A DNA stretch of 37,483 bases from Marivivens sp. Its GTDB lineage: Bacteria > Pseudomonadota > Alphaproteobacteria > Rhodobacterales > Rhodobacteraceae. Positions 26,156-37,470 of this stretch are shown here, piece by piece; the stretch's first letter is position 1; every line of letters starts with the position of its first letter. A program made the translations under genes and the position numbers. The stretch is taken from the NCBI GenBank assembly GCA_023254495.1, contig JALRLK010000113.1, positions 1-37,483 on the forward strand. Reading direction: 5' to 3'. The notes below the pieces were generated by a model. It did no database searches. It was not told the origin of the DNA and saw only the letters and a list, made by a program, of their open reading frames with translations.

Positions 26156-27325
26156 TTGACGGACATCAGGGAGCCCGAGGCCGAGCCGTATTTTTCGCGC
26201 CCCTTGCGCCAGATCACATCGATGCTGATTGCGCTCGGCCTGATCGGGGCCGGGGCCTATGTCGGTTTTCCGACGCTTGACGCGATCTTCTGGTCAAATC
26301 CCTATCTGAACGGGCTGATCCTTGCCGTGTTCTTTCTCGGCATCCTGTCCTGTTTCGGGCAGGTCATTCAGCTCATGTATTCGGTCCAGTGGATCGAAAC
26401 CTTCTCGCGCTCGCAAAGCGGGGAAAAGCCGCCCTCACTTCTGGCGCCGCTTGCCACGCTGATGCGGTCGCGGGGTGCGCGGATGCACCTGTCGCAAAGC
26501 TCCTCTCGTTCGATCCTCGACTCGGTCGGCAGCCGGATCGACGAAGACCGCGAGATTACGCGCTATCTCGGCAGCACGCTCATCTTCCTCGGGCTTCTCG
26601 GCACATTCTACGGCCTGGCGACAACCGTTCCGGCGCTTGTCGACACGATCCGCTCGCTCACCCCCAAGGATGGCGAGACCGGCGCCGAGGTGTTCGGGCG
26701 CCTTCAGGCGGGGCTCGAGGCCCAGCTTGGCGGTATGGGCACGGCCTTTTCCTCGTCGCTTCTCGGTCTTGCCGGATCGTTGATCGTCGGGCTTTTGGAG
26801 CTTTTCGCCGGCCACGGTCAGAACCGTTTTTATCGCGAGCTTGAAGAATGGTTGTCGTCGATCACCCGCCTTGGGTTTGCCAGTGGCGACGAGCTTGCCG
26901 CTGCAACCGGGGGCGATGCCAGCGGGGCGGTAGCCCATATCGCCGAGCATCTCGAAGCGATGCAAATGATGTTGACCCAGTCTGACATCAATCGCTCGCA
27001 AGTGGATGACCGGATGAACGACCTGATTGGCGCAGTGAACCGGCTGGCAGGTCAGTTGGAAGAGTGTGGCGCCAAAGATGCCATGCTCAAGATGGCCGAA
27101 GGGCAGAAGGAACTGATCGACCAGTTGGCAAGCAGCGGGGTCGATGGCCTTGATGCCGAAAGCCGGATGCGCTTGCGGTCGATCGACGTCCAGCTGCTCC
27201 GCATTCTGGAAGAGCTTTCGGTTGGCCGACAGGAAACCCTCAGCGAGCTGCGGGGCGATATCGCGGGCCTGACGCGAGCGCTGCGGCAGGGGCGTGGGCG
27301 ACCTGACAGCGCCGGCCGGAGCTGA
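26156..27325 (+). CDS. ExbB/TolQ/MotA-like proton channel protein
   Basis: This 389-residue inner-membrane protein resembles MotA/TolQ/ExbB. Hydrophobic segments lie at about 22-45, 51-76, 136-162 and 193-218. The third holds LGLLGTFYGL and the fourth GMGTAFSSSLLGLAGS, the two helices that line the ion path in this family. About 60 residues between segments 2 and 3 and a 170-residue helical tail would be cytoplasmic. I chose a TTG start at 26156 because AGGAA lies eight bases upstream and there is no ATG before Met23, which would truncate the first helix. It stops two bases before the next gene, so the pair is surely co-expressed and probably forms one proton-driven complex. The cell process it powers is unknown. 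Confidence 0.8.
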   Translation: MTDIREPEAEPYFSRPLRQITSMLIALGLIGAGAYVGFPTLDAIFWSNPYLNGLILAVFFLGILSCFGQVIQLMYSVQWIETFSRSQSGEKPPSLLAPLATLMRSRGARMHLSQSSSRSILDSVGSRIDEDREITRYLGSTLIFLGLLGTFYGLATTVPALVDTIRSLTPKDGETGAEVFGRLQAGLEAQLGGMGTAFSSSLLGLAGSLIVGLLELFAGHGQNRFYRELEEWLSSITRLGFASGDELAAATGGDASGAVAHIAEHLEAMQMMLTQSDINRSQVDDRMNDLIGAVNRLAGQLEECGAKDAMLKMAEGQKELIDQLASSGVDGLDAESRMRLRSIDVQLLRILEELSVGRQETLSELRGDIAGLTRALRQGRGRPDSAGRS

Positions 27326-27327
27326 CG

Positions 27328-29508
27328 ATGGCGCTGAGCCAAAGAGGCGGGAACAGGTTTCAGGCCAATACCTGGCCCGGTTTCGTCGATGCGATGACGG
27401 GGCTGCTCCTCGTCCTGATGTTCGTGCTGACCATCTTCATGGTCATCCAGTTCGTCCTCCGCGAGACAATTACGGGACAGGAATCCAAGCTCAGCCAACT
27501 CACCGCCGAGATCAGTGCCCTGACCGAAGCCCTGGGCCTCGAGCGCGACCGCTCCTCGGCGCTGGCGGGGCAGGTCGGAAGCCTGACATCGACCCTCAGC
27601 GATCTGAATGATCAAAACTCGGCTCAGGCGGCCCTTATTGCGGCACTGACCGCCGAGCAGGACACGCAGGCCATCGCATTGGCTGAAGCTGAAAACCGGA
27701 TCACCGGCTTCGAGGCTCAGGTGGCGGGCCTTCTGGCCCAACGCGCCGACCTGCGCGATCAGGTCGCGGGGCTAGAGGCCGATCAGGCGCGGATGATCGA
27801 CGAGCAGGAGGCGCTGAACCTCGCGCTGGCGCAGGCCCGTGACGAGATCGACGCCTCGGCCGAAGCGGCCCGCCTTGCCGCTGCCCGCCGTGAGGCACTC
27901 GAAGCCTTGGTGGCCGATCTCAACGCCAACTCTGATGCCGATGCCGAGAAAATCTCAGAGCTTGAAGCCGCAGCACTTGCCGATGCCGCCGCGGCCGAGG
28001 CGTTGCGCCAGAAACTCGCTGACGCCGATGCCGAATTGACCGCCATGACGCTTGCCCTCGAGGCCCAGCGCAAGAAGGCCGAGGATACATTGACCCTTCT
28101 CGCCGCCGCGGATGCCGCTCGGGAGAACCTCGATATCAACCTTGCCAACGCCCTTTTGGCGCAGGCACAGGCGGAGGCCGCGCTCGAGCGCATGAGGGCC
28201 GACAGTGGCGATCTTGATGCGCGGCTGGCGGCGGCTCTTTCGCTTCAGGATGCGACCGAAGCCCAGCTCGAAGAGGCGCGCGCCGCGTTGGCTGCCGCTG
28301 AAACCAGCAACCAAGATCTGACCGTGCGATTGGCAGCCGCGATTGCCGCGCGTGATGAAGCGTCGACAAGCCTCGACACGGTGCAGGCCGCGCTCGACAA
28401 GGCGCTCGAGGATGGCCGGTTGAGCGAGGCCGACCTGCAAAGCCGCCTTGCCGCCGCCCTTCTAGCGAAGGAAGCTCTGGCGCAGGAAATCGCTGCCGCG
28501 GCCGCCGCAGGAGAGCAGGCCGAGGCCGACAAGCAGTCGCTCGAGGAACGTTTGGCCGAGGCGCTGTTGGCGCGGCAGGCGCTTGATGCCAAGGTGGCGG
28601 CACTGTCGGAAACGCAGGATGAAACCGCGCAAGGCCGTGCCGACCTTGAGGGGCGGCTTGCCGAAGCGTTCGCAGCGATTGCTGCCGCCAAGGCAGACGC
28701 CTCCGAGATGATGACAGAGCGCGAGCGTCAAGCGGCCCTCTTGGCGCAGGCCAACAAAGAGCTTTCGGCCGAGCAGGCGCTATCTGCCGAAAGCCAGCGG
28801 CAGGTTGCGCTTCTGAACGAACAGGTCGTTGAGCTGCGCCGCCAGATTGCTACGCTGCAGGCCTTGCTCGATATCGCCGATCAGGCCGATGCCGAGGCCA
28901 AGGTGCAGATCGAATCCCTCGGCACCCAGCTCAACACCGCGCTGGCCCGTGTTGCCAGCGAAGAGCGGCAGCGCCGGGCGCTCGAGGAGGCGGAACGCAT
29001 CCGCCTTGAGGCCGAGAAGGCGCGGCTTGAGGCCAAGGCGCGCGATCTTGAAAGCTACAAGTCCGAGTTCTTTGGCCAGATCCGCACGGTTCTTGCCGCG
29101 CAGGAAGGCATTCGGATCGAGGGCGACCGCTTTGTCTTTTCATCCGAGGTTCTGTTCGAGACCGCCCGCGCCGACCTTTCTGACGAAGGGCGCGCTGAAA
29201 TGGCCAAGGTGGCGGCGATCCTGCGGACGATTTCCGATGAAATCCCCTCCGAGATCGACTGGATCATCCGTGTCGATGGCCATACCGATAATGTGCCGCT
29301 GTCGGGCGGCGGGCTCTATCGCAATAACTGGGAACTGAGCCAGGCGCGTGCTCTTTCAGTCGTAGTCTACATGGTCGAGCAGGAAGGCATCGACCCGCGA
29401 CGCCTGTCGGCCAACGGCTTTGGCGAATATCAGCCGATCAATCCCGACAACACGTCCGAGGCGCGGGCGCAGAACCGGCGGATCGAGCTCAAGCTGACCG
29501 AACGCTAA
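27328..29508 (+). CDS. MotB/OmpA-like protein with a giant coiled coil
   Basis: This 726-residue protein has a MotB-like N terminus: one membrane helix (about 20-44) led by WPGFVDAMTGLLLVLMF, where Asp21 sits where MotB has its proton-carrying aspartate. Residues 46-590 are almost entirely Ala/Glu/Leu/Arg-rich coiled coil. Five degenerate repeats of the pattern DLxxRLAxA occupy 296-474. The C-terminal OmpA domain (about 595-726) has LFETARADLSDEGRAEM, VDGHTDNVPLSG and NRRIELKL, the usual peptidoglycan (diaminopimelate) binding face. It should span from the inner membrane into the cell wall. With the ExbB-like partner two bases upstream it forms a stator-like unit. It is not flagellar MotB, which lacks such a coil, and no flagellar genes are near. 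A bidirectional terminator follows. Confidence 0.82.
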   Translation: MALSQRGGNRFQANTWPGFVDAMTGLLLVLMFVLTIFMVIQFVLRETITGQESKLSQLTAEISALTEALGLERDRSSALAGQVGSLTSTLSDLNDQNSAQAALIAALTAEQDTQAIALAEAENRITGFEAQVAGLLAQRADLRDQVAGLEADQARMIDEQEALNLALAQARDEIDASAEAARLAAARREALEALVADLNANSDADAEKISELEAAALADAAAAEALRQKLADADAELTAMTLALEAQRKKAEDTLTLLAAADAARENLDINLANALLAQAQAEAALERMRADSGDLDARLAAALSLQDATEAQLEEARAALAAAETSNQDLTVRLAAAIAARDEASTSLDTVQAALDKALEDGRLSEADLQSRLAAALLAKEALAQEIAAAAAAGEQAEADKQSLEERLAEALLARQALDAKVAALSETQDETAQGRADLEGRLAEAFAAIAAAKADASEMMTERERQAALLAQANKELSAEQALSAESQRQVALLNEQVVELRRQIATLQALLDIADQADAEAKVQIESLGTQLNTALARVASEERQRRALEEAERIRLEAEKARLEAKARDLESYKSEFFGQIRTVLAAQEGIRIEGDRFVFSSEVLFETARADLSDEGRAEMAKVAAILRTISDEIPSEIDWIIRVDGHTDNVPLSGGGLYRNNWELSQARALSVVVYMVEQEGIDPRRLSANGFGEYQPINPDNTSEARAQNRRIELKLTER

Positions 29509-29512
29509 AGAA

Positions 29513-29536
29513 AAACCCCGCCGGTTGGCGGGGTTT
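29513..29536. terminator. Bidirectional terminator between the MotB-like gene and clpA
   Basis: AAACCCCGCC (29513-29522) and GGCGGGGTTT (29527-29536) pair perfectly around GGTT. T-rich sequence follows on the plus strand and, because of the A-run, also on the minus strand. It lies between two convergent genes and can serve both. Confidence 0.9.
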
Positions 29537-29556
29537 CTCGTTTCACTTTGGTTGGA

Positions 29557-31884
29557 TCACTCGGCTGTCAACAGCGGCGGCTTTTTGGCCGAGTGGGTGA
29601 TCTTGGCCTGTTCGGGTGCCAAGACTTCAAGCTCGATCTTGTCGTCCTTGACCTTCACCTTGACGACCCCGCCCTTCATCAGCTTGCCAAAGAGAAGCTC
29701 TTCGGCCAGCGGCTTCTTGATCGATTCCTGAATGACGCGGGCCAGCGGGCGTGCGCCCATCTTGTCGTCATAGCCCTTGTCGGCCAGCCATTCTGCGGCG
29801 GCGGGTGTGAGGTCGATTTGGACGTTGCGGTCCATGAGTTGCGCCTCAAGCTGAAGGACGAACTTCTCGACCACCTGCACGATGACCTCTTTGGGCAAGG
29901 GCGCGAAGGGGATCACCGCATCAAGGCGGTTGCGGAATTCCGGCGTAAAGATGCGCTCGATGGCGGCGGTATCCTCGCCCTCGCGGCGGTCGCGGCCGAA
30001 ACCGATGGCCTCTTTCGCCTGCTCGGCAGCGCCGGCGTTCGAGGTCATGATCAGGATCACATTGCGGAAATCGGTGGTCCGGCCGTTGTGATCGGTCAAT
30101 TTCCCGTGGTCCATCACCTGCAGGAGGATGTTGTAGACATCCGGGTGCGCCTTCTCGATCTCGTCGAGGAGGAGGACGCAATGTGGCGTCTGATCGACCT
30201 TGTCGGTCAGCATCCCGCCCTGATCGAAGCCCACATAGCCCGGCGGCGCGCCGATGAGGCGGCTGACGGCGTGTTTCTCCATGTATTCCGACATATCGAA
30301 GCGCAGAAGCTCGACTCCGAGCGTATCCGCGAGCTGCTTGGCGACCTCGGTCTTGCCGACGCCGGTTGGGCCGGAGAAGAGATAGTTGCCAATGGGCTTT
30401 TCCGGCTCGCGCAGGCCCGCGCGGGCGAGTTTGATCGCCGACGACAGCGCCTCGATCGCCACGTTCTGGCCAAAGACCACGCGCTTGAGCGATTTCTCGA
30501 GGTCGCGCAGGGTCTCGGCATCGTCTTTCGAGACCGATTTCGGCGGGATGCGGGCGATCTTGGCGACGACGGCCTCGATCTCCTTCACGCCGATGGTCTT
30601 GCGCCGCTTGCTCTCGGCGACAAGGTGCTGGGCCGCGCCCGCCTCGTCGATCACGTCGATCGCCTTATCGGGCAGCTTGCGGTCGTTGATGTAACGGGCC
30701 GAAAGCTCAACCGCCGCGCGGATCGCGTCGGAGGTGTATTTGATGTTGTGATGCTCCTCGAAATAGGGCTTGAGGCCACGCAGGATCTTGACCGAATCCT
30801 CGACCGAAGGCTCGTTCACGTCGATCTTCTGGAACCGGCGGCTCAGCGCCCGATCCTTCTCGAAATGCTGGCGGAATTCCTTGTAGGTGGTCGAGCCCAT
30901 GCAGCGCAGCTTGCCACCCTGCAGCGCGGGCTTGAGAAGGTTGGAGGCATCCATCGCCCCGCCCGAGGTGGCGCCCGCGCCGATCACGGTGTGGATCTCG
31001 TCGATGAAGAGAACGGCGTCGGGGTGATCCTCAAGCTCGCTCACCACGGCCTTGAGCCGCTCTTCGAAATCGCCGCGATAGCGGGTGCCGGCCAGAAGCG
31101 CGCCCATATCGAGCGAGAAGATCGTCGTGCCGGAGAGAACCTCGGGCACATCGTGGTTGACGATCTTATGCGCAAGGCCTTCGGCAATCGCGGTCTTGCC
31201 GACGCCGGGATCGCCGACCAGAAGCGGATTGTTCTTGCGGCGGCGGCATAGAACCTGAATGCAGCGCTCGACCTCGTGCTCGCGGCCGATCAGCGGATCC
31301 ACATCGCCCTTCTTCGATTTGGCGTTGAGATCGACGCAGTATTTCTTCAGCGCACTTTCCTTTTCCTCGGCGGGGGCGCTTTCGGTGGCTTGCTCGGTCC
31401 GCTCGCTCGCGCCGGTGACGGTGCGGGTCTCGCCGTAGGCGGGATCCTTGGCGACGCCGTGGGCGATAAAATTCACCGCGTCATAGCGGGTCATGTCCTG
31501 CTCTTGCAGGAAGAAGGCGGCGTTCGATTCGCGCTCGGCAAAGATCGCGACGAGCACGTTGGCGCCGGTGACCTCATTGCGGCCCGACGACTGGACATGG
31601 ATCGCGGCTCGCTGGATCACCCGCTGGAAGGCGGCAGTCGGCACGGCCTCGGAGCCTTCGACATCGGTGATAAGCGTGCTGAGATCATCGTCGATGAACT
31701 CTTCGAGAGTCGCCCGCAATTCGTCGAGATCGACCGAACAGGCCTTCATCACCCGTGCAGCGTCGGGCTCGTCGATCAGCGACAGCAAGAGATGCTCCAG
31801 CGTGGCAAGCTCGTGATGGCGGGCGTTGGCCAGTGCCAGCGCCGCGTGAATGGACTGCTCGAGTGTTTTCGAAAAAGACGGCAC
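29557..31884 (-). CDS. clpA: ATP-dependent Clp protease ATP-binding subunit ClpA
   Basis: ClpA unfolds substrates and feeds them to ClpP. The 775-residue protein has the double Clp N-domain (1-145) and an acidic linker near 160-178. NBD1 has Walker A GDPGVGKT (224-231) and FIDE (293-296). NBD2 has Walker A GPTGVGKT (505-512) and LLDE (572-575). The ClpP-docking loop IGF is at 627-629, and the absence of a long middle domain separates it from ClpB and ClpC. The start is GTG at 31884, with GAGGAG about nine bases upstream. The adaptor gene clpS, often directly upstream of clpA in bacteria, is not there; the 166 bases before the start are non-coding and gloB follows. Confidence 0.95.
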   Translation of the reverse strand: MPSFSKTLEQSIHAALALANARHHELATLEHLLLSLIDEPDAARVMKACSVDLDELRATLEEFIDDDLSTLITDVEGSEAVPTAAFQRVIQRAAIHVQSSGRNEVTGANVLVAIFAERESNAAFFLQEQDMTRYDAVNFIAHGVAKDPAYGETRTVTGASERTEQATESAPAEEKESALKKYCVDLNAKSKKGDVDPLIGREHEVERCIQVLCRRRKNNPLLVGDPGVGKTAIAEGLAHKIVNHDVPEVLSGTTIFSLDMGALLAGTRYRGDFEERLKAVVSELEDHPDAVLFIDEIHTVIGAGATSGGAMDASNLLKPALQGGKLRCMGSTTYKEFRQHFEKDRALSRRFQKIDVNEPSVEDSVKILRGLKPYFEEHHNIKYTSDAIRAAVELSARYINDRKLPDKAIDVIDEAGAAQHLVAESKRRKTIGVKEIEAVVAKIARIPPKSVSKDDAETLRDLEKSLKRVVFGQNVAIEALSSAIKLARAGLREPEKPIGNYLFSGPTGVGKTEVAKQLADTLGVELLRFDMSEYMEKHAVSRLIGAPPGYVGFDQGGMLTDKVDQTPHCVLLLDEIEKAHPDVYNILLQVMDHGKLTDHNGRTTDFRNVILIMTSNAGAAEQAKEAIGFGRDRREGEDTAAIERIFTPEFRNRLDAVIPFAPLPKEVIVQVVEKFVLQLEAQLMDRNVQIDLTPAAAEWLADKGYDDKMGARPLARVIQESIKKPLAEELLFGKLMKGGVVKVKVKDDKIELEVLAPEQAKITHSAKKPPLLTAE

Positions 31885-31992
31885 GTTTCGTGCTCCTCTG
31901 ATCTGGGGGCAGGGGGGAACGATGGCCCGTCCTGACCGTGGCCTTCTACCTCTTAAGGTTTGGTTTTATCGCGGAACCTTCAAGGACTAATT

Positions 31993-32028
31993 TTGCCACA
32001 GCGATCACATTTTGGGTGATTTTGGCAA
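31993..32028. promoter_or_regulatory. Nested inverted repeat upstream of clpA
   Basis: TTGCCA (31993-31998) pairs with TGGCAA (32023-32028), and inside them ATCAC (32004-32008) pairs with GTGAT (32016-32020). The element lies about 110 bases before the clpA GTG and just after the gloB stop. It could be a regulator site for clpA or the 3' hairpin of gloB, but it lacks a T-tract on the minus strand. Confidence 0.35.
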
Positions 32029-32050
32029 TTATCCTCCATTTGTGATCTGT

Positions 32051-32818
32051 TCAGAATCTGTCTTTGCGGCTGCGGATTTCCGCAAAGGCCGCCACATCGC
32101 CGGCGTCCGCCATGCCGATTGCTGTTTTTACCTCGGGCAGGTCGGTGCGCAGAAACGGGTTTGTCGCGATTTCCTCGGACAAAAGCGAGGGCACCGTCGC
32201 CTCGCCGCGCGCCCGTTTGGCGGCGATTTCGGCGGCGCGGGCTTGGAGAGCAGTGTTGCCGGGTTCAACGGTCAGGGCAAAGCGGGCGTTGCCGGCGGTG
32301 TATTCGTGGCCCGAGCAAACGAGGGTATCGGCGGGCAGCGCCCGCAGTTTGCGGAGGCTCTGCCACATCTGATCGGGGGTGCCTTCGAAAAGCCGGCCAC
32401 AACCAAGCGCCATGAGGCTGTCGGCAGTAAAAACGGCGCTGATTTCGGGAAGGTGAAAGGCGATATGGCCCGCGGTGTGGCCCGAGACGTCGATCACATG
32501 GGCTTTAGTGCCAAGCACGTCGATCACGTCGCCCTCTGCGACCGCCAGATCAAGCTTGGGCAGACGATGCGCGTCTGCCGCCGCGCCCACGACCTTGGCG
32601 CCAAAGGCCTCGCGGAGCGGCTCGACACCGTCGATGTGATCCCAGTGGTGGTGCGTCAGAAGGATCAGATCGAGACCCCACCCCCGTTCTGCAAGCGAGG
32701 CCCGGATTGGGGCTGCGTCCGGCGCATCTATCAGGGCGGTCTGGCCGGTCTCGGCATTGTGCAGGAGATAGGCGTAATTATCTGCAAGACAGGGCAGGGT
32801 GACGAGTTCGAGGGGCAT
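32051..32818 (-). CDS. gloB: Hydroxyacylglutathione hydrolase (glyoxalase II)
   Basis: GloB hydrolyses S-lactoylglutathione to lactate and glutathione, the second step of methylglyoxal detoxification. The 255-residue metallo-beta-lactamase fold protein shows the binuclear metal motif THHHWDH at 55-61 (His56, His58, Asp60, His61). SGHTAGHIAFH, FTADSLM and CSGHEYT follow with the remaining ligands. The C-terminal glyoxalase II domain ends with TVPSLLSEEIATNPFLR, which contacts glutathione. I chose ATG 32818 (MPLELVTLPC), the standard N terminus; a 30-residue upstream extension runs into the divergent methyltransferase-like gene. The start lies 61 bases from that gene, so the two likely share a control region. 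Confidence 0.95.
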   Translation of the reverse strand: MPLELVTLPCLADNYAYLLHNAETGQTALIDAPDAAPIRASLAERGWGLDLILLTHHHWDHIDGVEPLREAFGAKVVGAAADAHRLPKLDLAVAEGDVIDVLGTKAHVIDVSGHTAGHIAFHLPEISAVFTADSLMALGCGRLFEGTPDQMWQSLRKLRALPADTLVCSGHEYTAGNARFALTVEPGNTALQARAAEIAAKRARGEATVPSLLSEEIATNPFLRTDLPEVKTAIGMADAGDVAAFAEIRSRKDRF

Positions 32819-32879
32819 GGTAATCTCGCAATCGCTTGTTATGGTTGTCCCAGCCTGACGGAAAGGATCCCGGCCTGCA

Positions 32880-33647
32880 ATGCACCTAGACGTGCTGGAC
32901 CTGCGCAACTTCTACTACCGCAGCCCTTTGGGACGCGCGGCGCAAAAGGTCATCCGCGATCAGCTTGTGTCGATCTGGCCCGAGGCCAAGGCGCAATGCG
33001 TGGTGGGCTATGGCTTTGCCGTGCCGCTCTTGCGCCCCTATCTCGGCGAGGCGCGGCGGGTGATCGGCCTGATGCCGGGGCCGCAAGGCGTCATGCCTTG
33101 GCCCGCGGGTATGCCCAATGTCAGCGTGCTGTGCGAAGAGGCCGAGTGGCCGATCCAGACGGGCGCGGCCGACAAGCTGGTGTTGATGCATGGCCTTGAG
33201 ACCGCGGAAAACCCTTCGGCGGTGCTTGATGAATGCTGGCGGGTTCTTGGCCCCGGTGGTCGGGCCGTATTCATCGTTCCGAACCGGGCTGGCATCTGGT
33301 CGCGGTCGGACAAGACGCCCTTTGGCTATGGCCGCCCCTATTCGCTGGGCCAGCTCGAGGTGCAGCTGCGGCGGCATGGCTTTGCTACCGAGCGGGCCAT
33401 GTCGACGCTCTATCAGCCACCGTCCTACCGGAAGGTCTGGCGCCGGATGGCGGGGCTTCTTGAGACAAGCGGGCGGCATCTGCCTGTCTTTGCCGCCGGC
33501 GGCGTACTCTTTGTCGAGGTATCCAAGCAGGTTCCTGCGACGAACAAGGGGGGGCTGGGCGAGGCCGTCCGCAGGCCGATGCGCGTTCTTGAGGGGATCG
33601 GTGCTGCGGAACCCAAGCCGAGCTATCGCGGGCCGGGCGTGCGCTAG
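32880..33647 (+). CDS. Methyltransferase-like protein with an atypical SAM motif
   Basis: This 255-residue protein has the layout of a class I methyltransferase of the type-11 kind: an N-terminal helix, a Rossmann core (about 38-160) with [19 protein letters not shown] (118-136), and a C-terminal segment ending in a basic, Pro-rich tail. The usual acidic, glycine-rich motif I is replaced by [10 protein letters not shown] (41-50), and the acidic residue normally ending strand 2 is absent (VIGLMPGP, 61-68). SAM binding is therefore uncertain. ATG 32880 is preceded by an AGGAT about 12 bases upstream. It is divergent from gloB. Its substrate is unknown and it could be a degenerate, non-catalytic member. 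Confidence 0.75.
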   Translation: MHLDVLDLRNFYYRSPLGRAAQKVIRDQLVSIWPEAKAQCVVGYGFAVPLLRPYLGEARRVIGLMPGPQGVMPWPAGMPNVSVLCEEAEWPIQTGAADKLVLMHGLETAENPSAVLDECWRVLGPGGRAVFIVPNRAGIWSRSDKTPFGYGRPYSLGQLEVQLRRHGFATERAMSTLYQPPSYRKVWRRMAGLLETSGRHLPVFAAGGVLFVEVSKQVPATNKGGLGEAVRRPMRVLEGIGAAEPKPSYRGPGVR

Positions 33648-33929
33648 GCCAGAATCGCCCCGGATTCGGTATTCCGGGCCGGTAAAGCGCCTTTTCCAGA
33701 AAATATTTTGCGCCCGTTAGCGGGATCATTCGCCAAGTGCCTGTGTTATATGGTTTCGCAAAGCATAATTGCCGCAGATAAAGCGCTGCTAGGCGGTTGC
33801 CCCACTCAAAAGGCTCTGCTACATCCGCCCTGATTTTACGCCCCCGGTATATCCGAGGGCTCCAAGGCTGCCCTCCTGCCGCTCTTCACCGGGTGAACGG
33901 ACTGGGCCAAACACATCGGAAGGGTGGAC
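33648..33929 (+). promoter_or_regulatory. Intergenic region ahead of the F1 ATP synthase operon
   Basis: This 282-base gap has no credible gene. CCCGGA/TCCGGG at 33659-33678 may be a weak terminator of the preceding gene. TTCGCA (33755-33760) and GATAAA (33777-33782), spaced 16 bases, form a plausible sigma-70 promoter for atpH, each matching consensus at four of six positions. That would give a leader of about 140 bases containing several GC-rich inverted segments. Confidence 0.4.
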
Positions 33930-34489
33930 GTGTCCGAACCAGCTTCGATCTCAACCGGCATCGCCAAGCGCTATGCCACCGCCGTTTTTGAACTGGCGAA
34001 CGAGGAAAAGGGTCTCAAGACCCTTGAATCCGACATCGATGCACTGGACGCCGCGATCGAAGGATCGGCGGATCTGCGTGCGTTGATTTCTTCGCCGCTC
34101 TACAGCCGCGAAGACCAGGCGGATGCCATGACGGCACTTGCCAAGAAGATGAAACTCTCGGCGATCGTGACCAACACGCTCGCCCTGATGGCGTCGAACC
34201 GCCGCCTGTTTACCTTGCCCCAGCTGATCTCGGCGCTGCGCGACCGTATTGCTGAGGAAAAGGGCGAAGTGACGGCCGAGGTTGTCAGCGCGAAAGCCCT
34301 GACCAAGACCCAGGCCGACAAACTTGCCAAGACGCTCAAGGCGCAGATCGGCAAGACCGTCAAGATCAATGCGACCGTGGATGAAAGCCTCATCGGCGGT
34401 CTTATCGTTAAGGTGGGCTCGAAGATGATCGATACCTCGATCGCCTCCAAGCTCAGCGCTCTCCAGAACACCATGAAAGAGGTCGGATA

Positions 34490-34490
<1 letters not shown>
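33930..34490 (+). CDS. atpH: F1 ATP synthase delta subunit
   Basis: The delta subunit sits on top of F1 and ties it to the peripheral stalk. The 186-residue protein begins [23 protein letters not shown], shown here in its family-typical form with the RYA element near residue 14. It ends with the conserved [21 protein letters not shown] region. Of two in-frame GTG codons I prefer 33930, because GGAAGG then lies six bases upstream; the GTG at 33924 would overlap that site. Its TAA shares one base with the atpA ATG (TAATG). It opens the F1-only operon typical of alphaproteobacteria, where F0 genes are elsewhere. Confidence 0.93.
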
Positions 34491-36028
<1,538 letters not shown>

Positions 36029-36058
36029 TTTCGTGGCTTTGGATAAGGAGACAAGGCA

Positions 36059-36931
36059 GTGCCTAGTCTAAAGGACCTGAAAAATAGGATCGCGTCGGTC
36101 AAATCGACCCGCAAGATCACCAAGGCCATGCAGATGGTGGCCGCCGCGAAACTACGGCGGGCACAGGATGCGGCCGAGCAGGCCCGCCCCTATACCGATC
36201 GCTTCAATGCGGTTTTGGCGGGGCTTGCCGCCTCTGTCGGCGGATCGGACTCTGCCCCCCGGCTTCTGTCGGGTACGGGGTCCGACAAGGTCCACCTTCT
36301 GGTGGTCATGACGGCGGAACGTGGCCTCTGCGGTGGTTTCAACTCCTCGATCGTCAAGCTCGCCCGCACCCGTGCGGCCGAGCTGGTCGCGGCAGGCAAG
36401 ACCGTCAAGATCCTCACTGTCGGCAAAAAGGGCCGCGAACAGCTGCGCCGCGATTGGGCCAGCCACTTCGTTGCTCACGTTGACCTGTCGGCCGTTCGCA
36501 AACTTGGTTACACCAACGCCCAGGACATCGCCCGCGACCTTCTGGGCCGCTTCGATGCCGGCGAGTATGATGTCGCCACCATCTTCTTCAGCCGCTTTCA
36601 GTCGGTGATCGCTCAGATCCCGACCGCACAGCAGATCATCCCGGCCAAATTCGAAGAGGCCGAGGCAGGCGCCGCAACGCTCTATGACTATGAGCCGAGC
36701 GAAGAGGCGATCCTGGCCGACCTGCTGCCGCGCGGCGTGGCTACGCAAATCTTTGCGGCGCTCCTCGAGAACGCAGCGTCCGAACAGGGCGCGCGGATGA
36801 GCGCGATGGACAACGCAACCCGCAACGCCGGTGACATGATCGACCGTCTGACCATTGAGTTTAACCGCTCGCGTCAGGCCGTCATCACTAACGAGCTGAT
36901 TGAAATTATTTCGGGCGCGGAAGCGCTCTAA
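36059..36931 (+). CDS. atpG: F1 ATP synthase gamma subunit
   Basis: Gamma is the central rotor shaft of F1. The 290-residue protein has the long N-terminal helix ([20 protein letters not shown] in the family form) with [15 protein letters not shown], the GLCGGFNSS segment near 89-97, and the C-terminal helix ending [22 protein letters not shown], given here as the recognised gamma signature region. The start is GTG 36059, with AAGGAG at suitable spacing. It lies between atpA (30-base gap) and atpD (18-base gap). Confidence 0.97.
   Translation: MPSLKDLKNRIASVKSTRKITKAMQMVAAAKLRRAQDAAEQARPYTDRFNAVLAGLAASVGGSDSAPRLLSGTGSDKVHLLVVMTAERGLCGGFNSSIVKLARTRAAELVAAGKTVKILTVGKKGREQLRRDWASHFVAHVDLSAVRKLGYTNAQDIARDLLGRFDAGEYDVATIFFSRFQSVIAQIPTAQQIIPAKFEEAEAGAATLYDYEPSEEAILADLLPRGVATQIFAALLENAASEQGARMSAMDNATRNAGDMIDRLTIEFNRSRQAVITNELIEIISGAEAL

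Positions 36932-37470
<539 letters not shown>

Noticed and set aside
26156-29508. Zorya-type anti-phage system
   Set aside because: The channel-plus-OmpA pairing is reminiscent of ZorA/ZorB, but the long extension is in the MotB-like partner, and no ZorC, ZorD or ZorE helicase/nuclease gene is near. The neighbours are core genes.
26156-29508. Flagellar MotA/MotB
   Set aside because: No flagellar genes nearby, a giant coiled coil absent from MotB, and a channel protein closer to ExbB/TolQ in layout.
29548-31251. A 567-codon open frame opposite clpA
   Set aside because: Shadow of clpA. Composition is that of a reverse-complemented GC-rich gene and there is no recognisable motif.
31885-32050. 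Heat-shock sigma-32 promoter for clpA
   Set aside because: A CTTGAA is present on the minus strand, but no acceptable -10 partner lies at the right distance.
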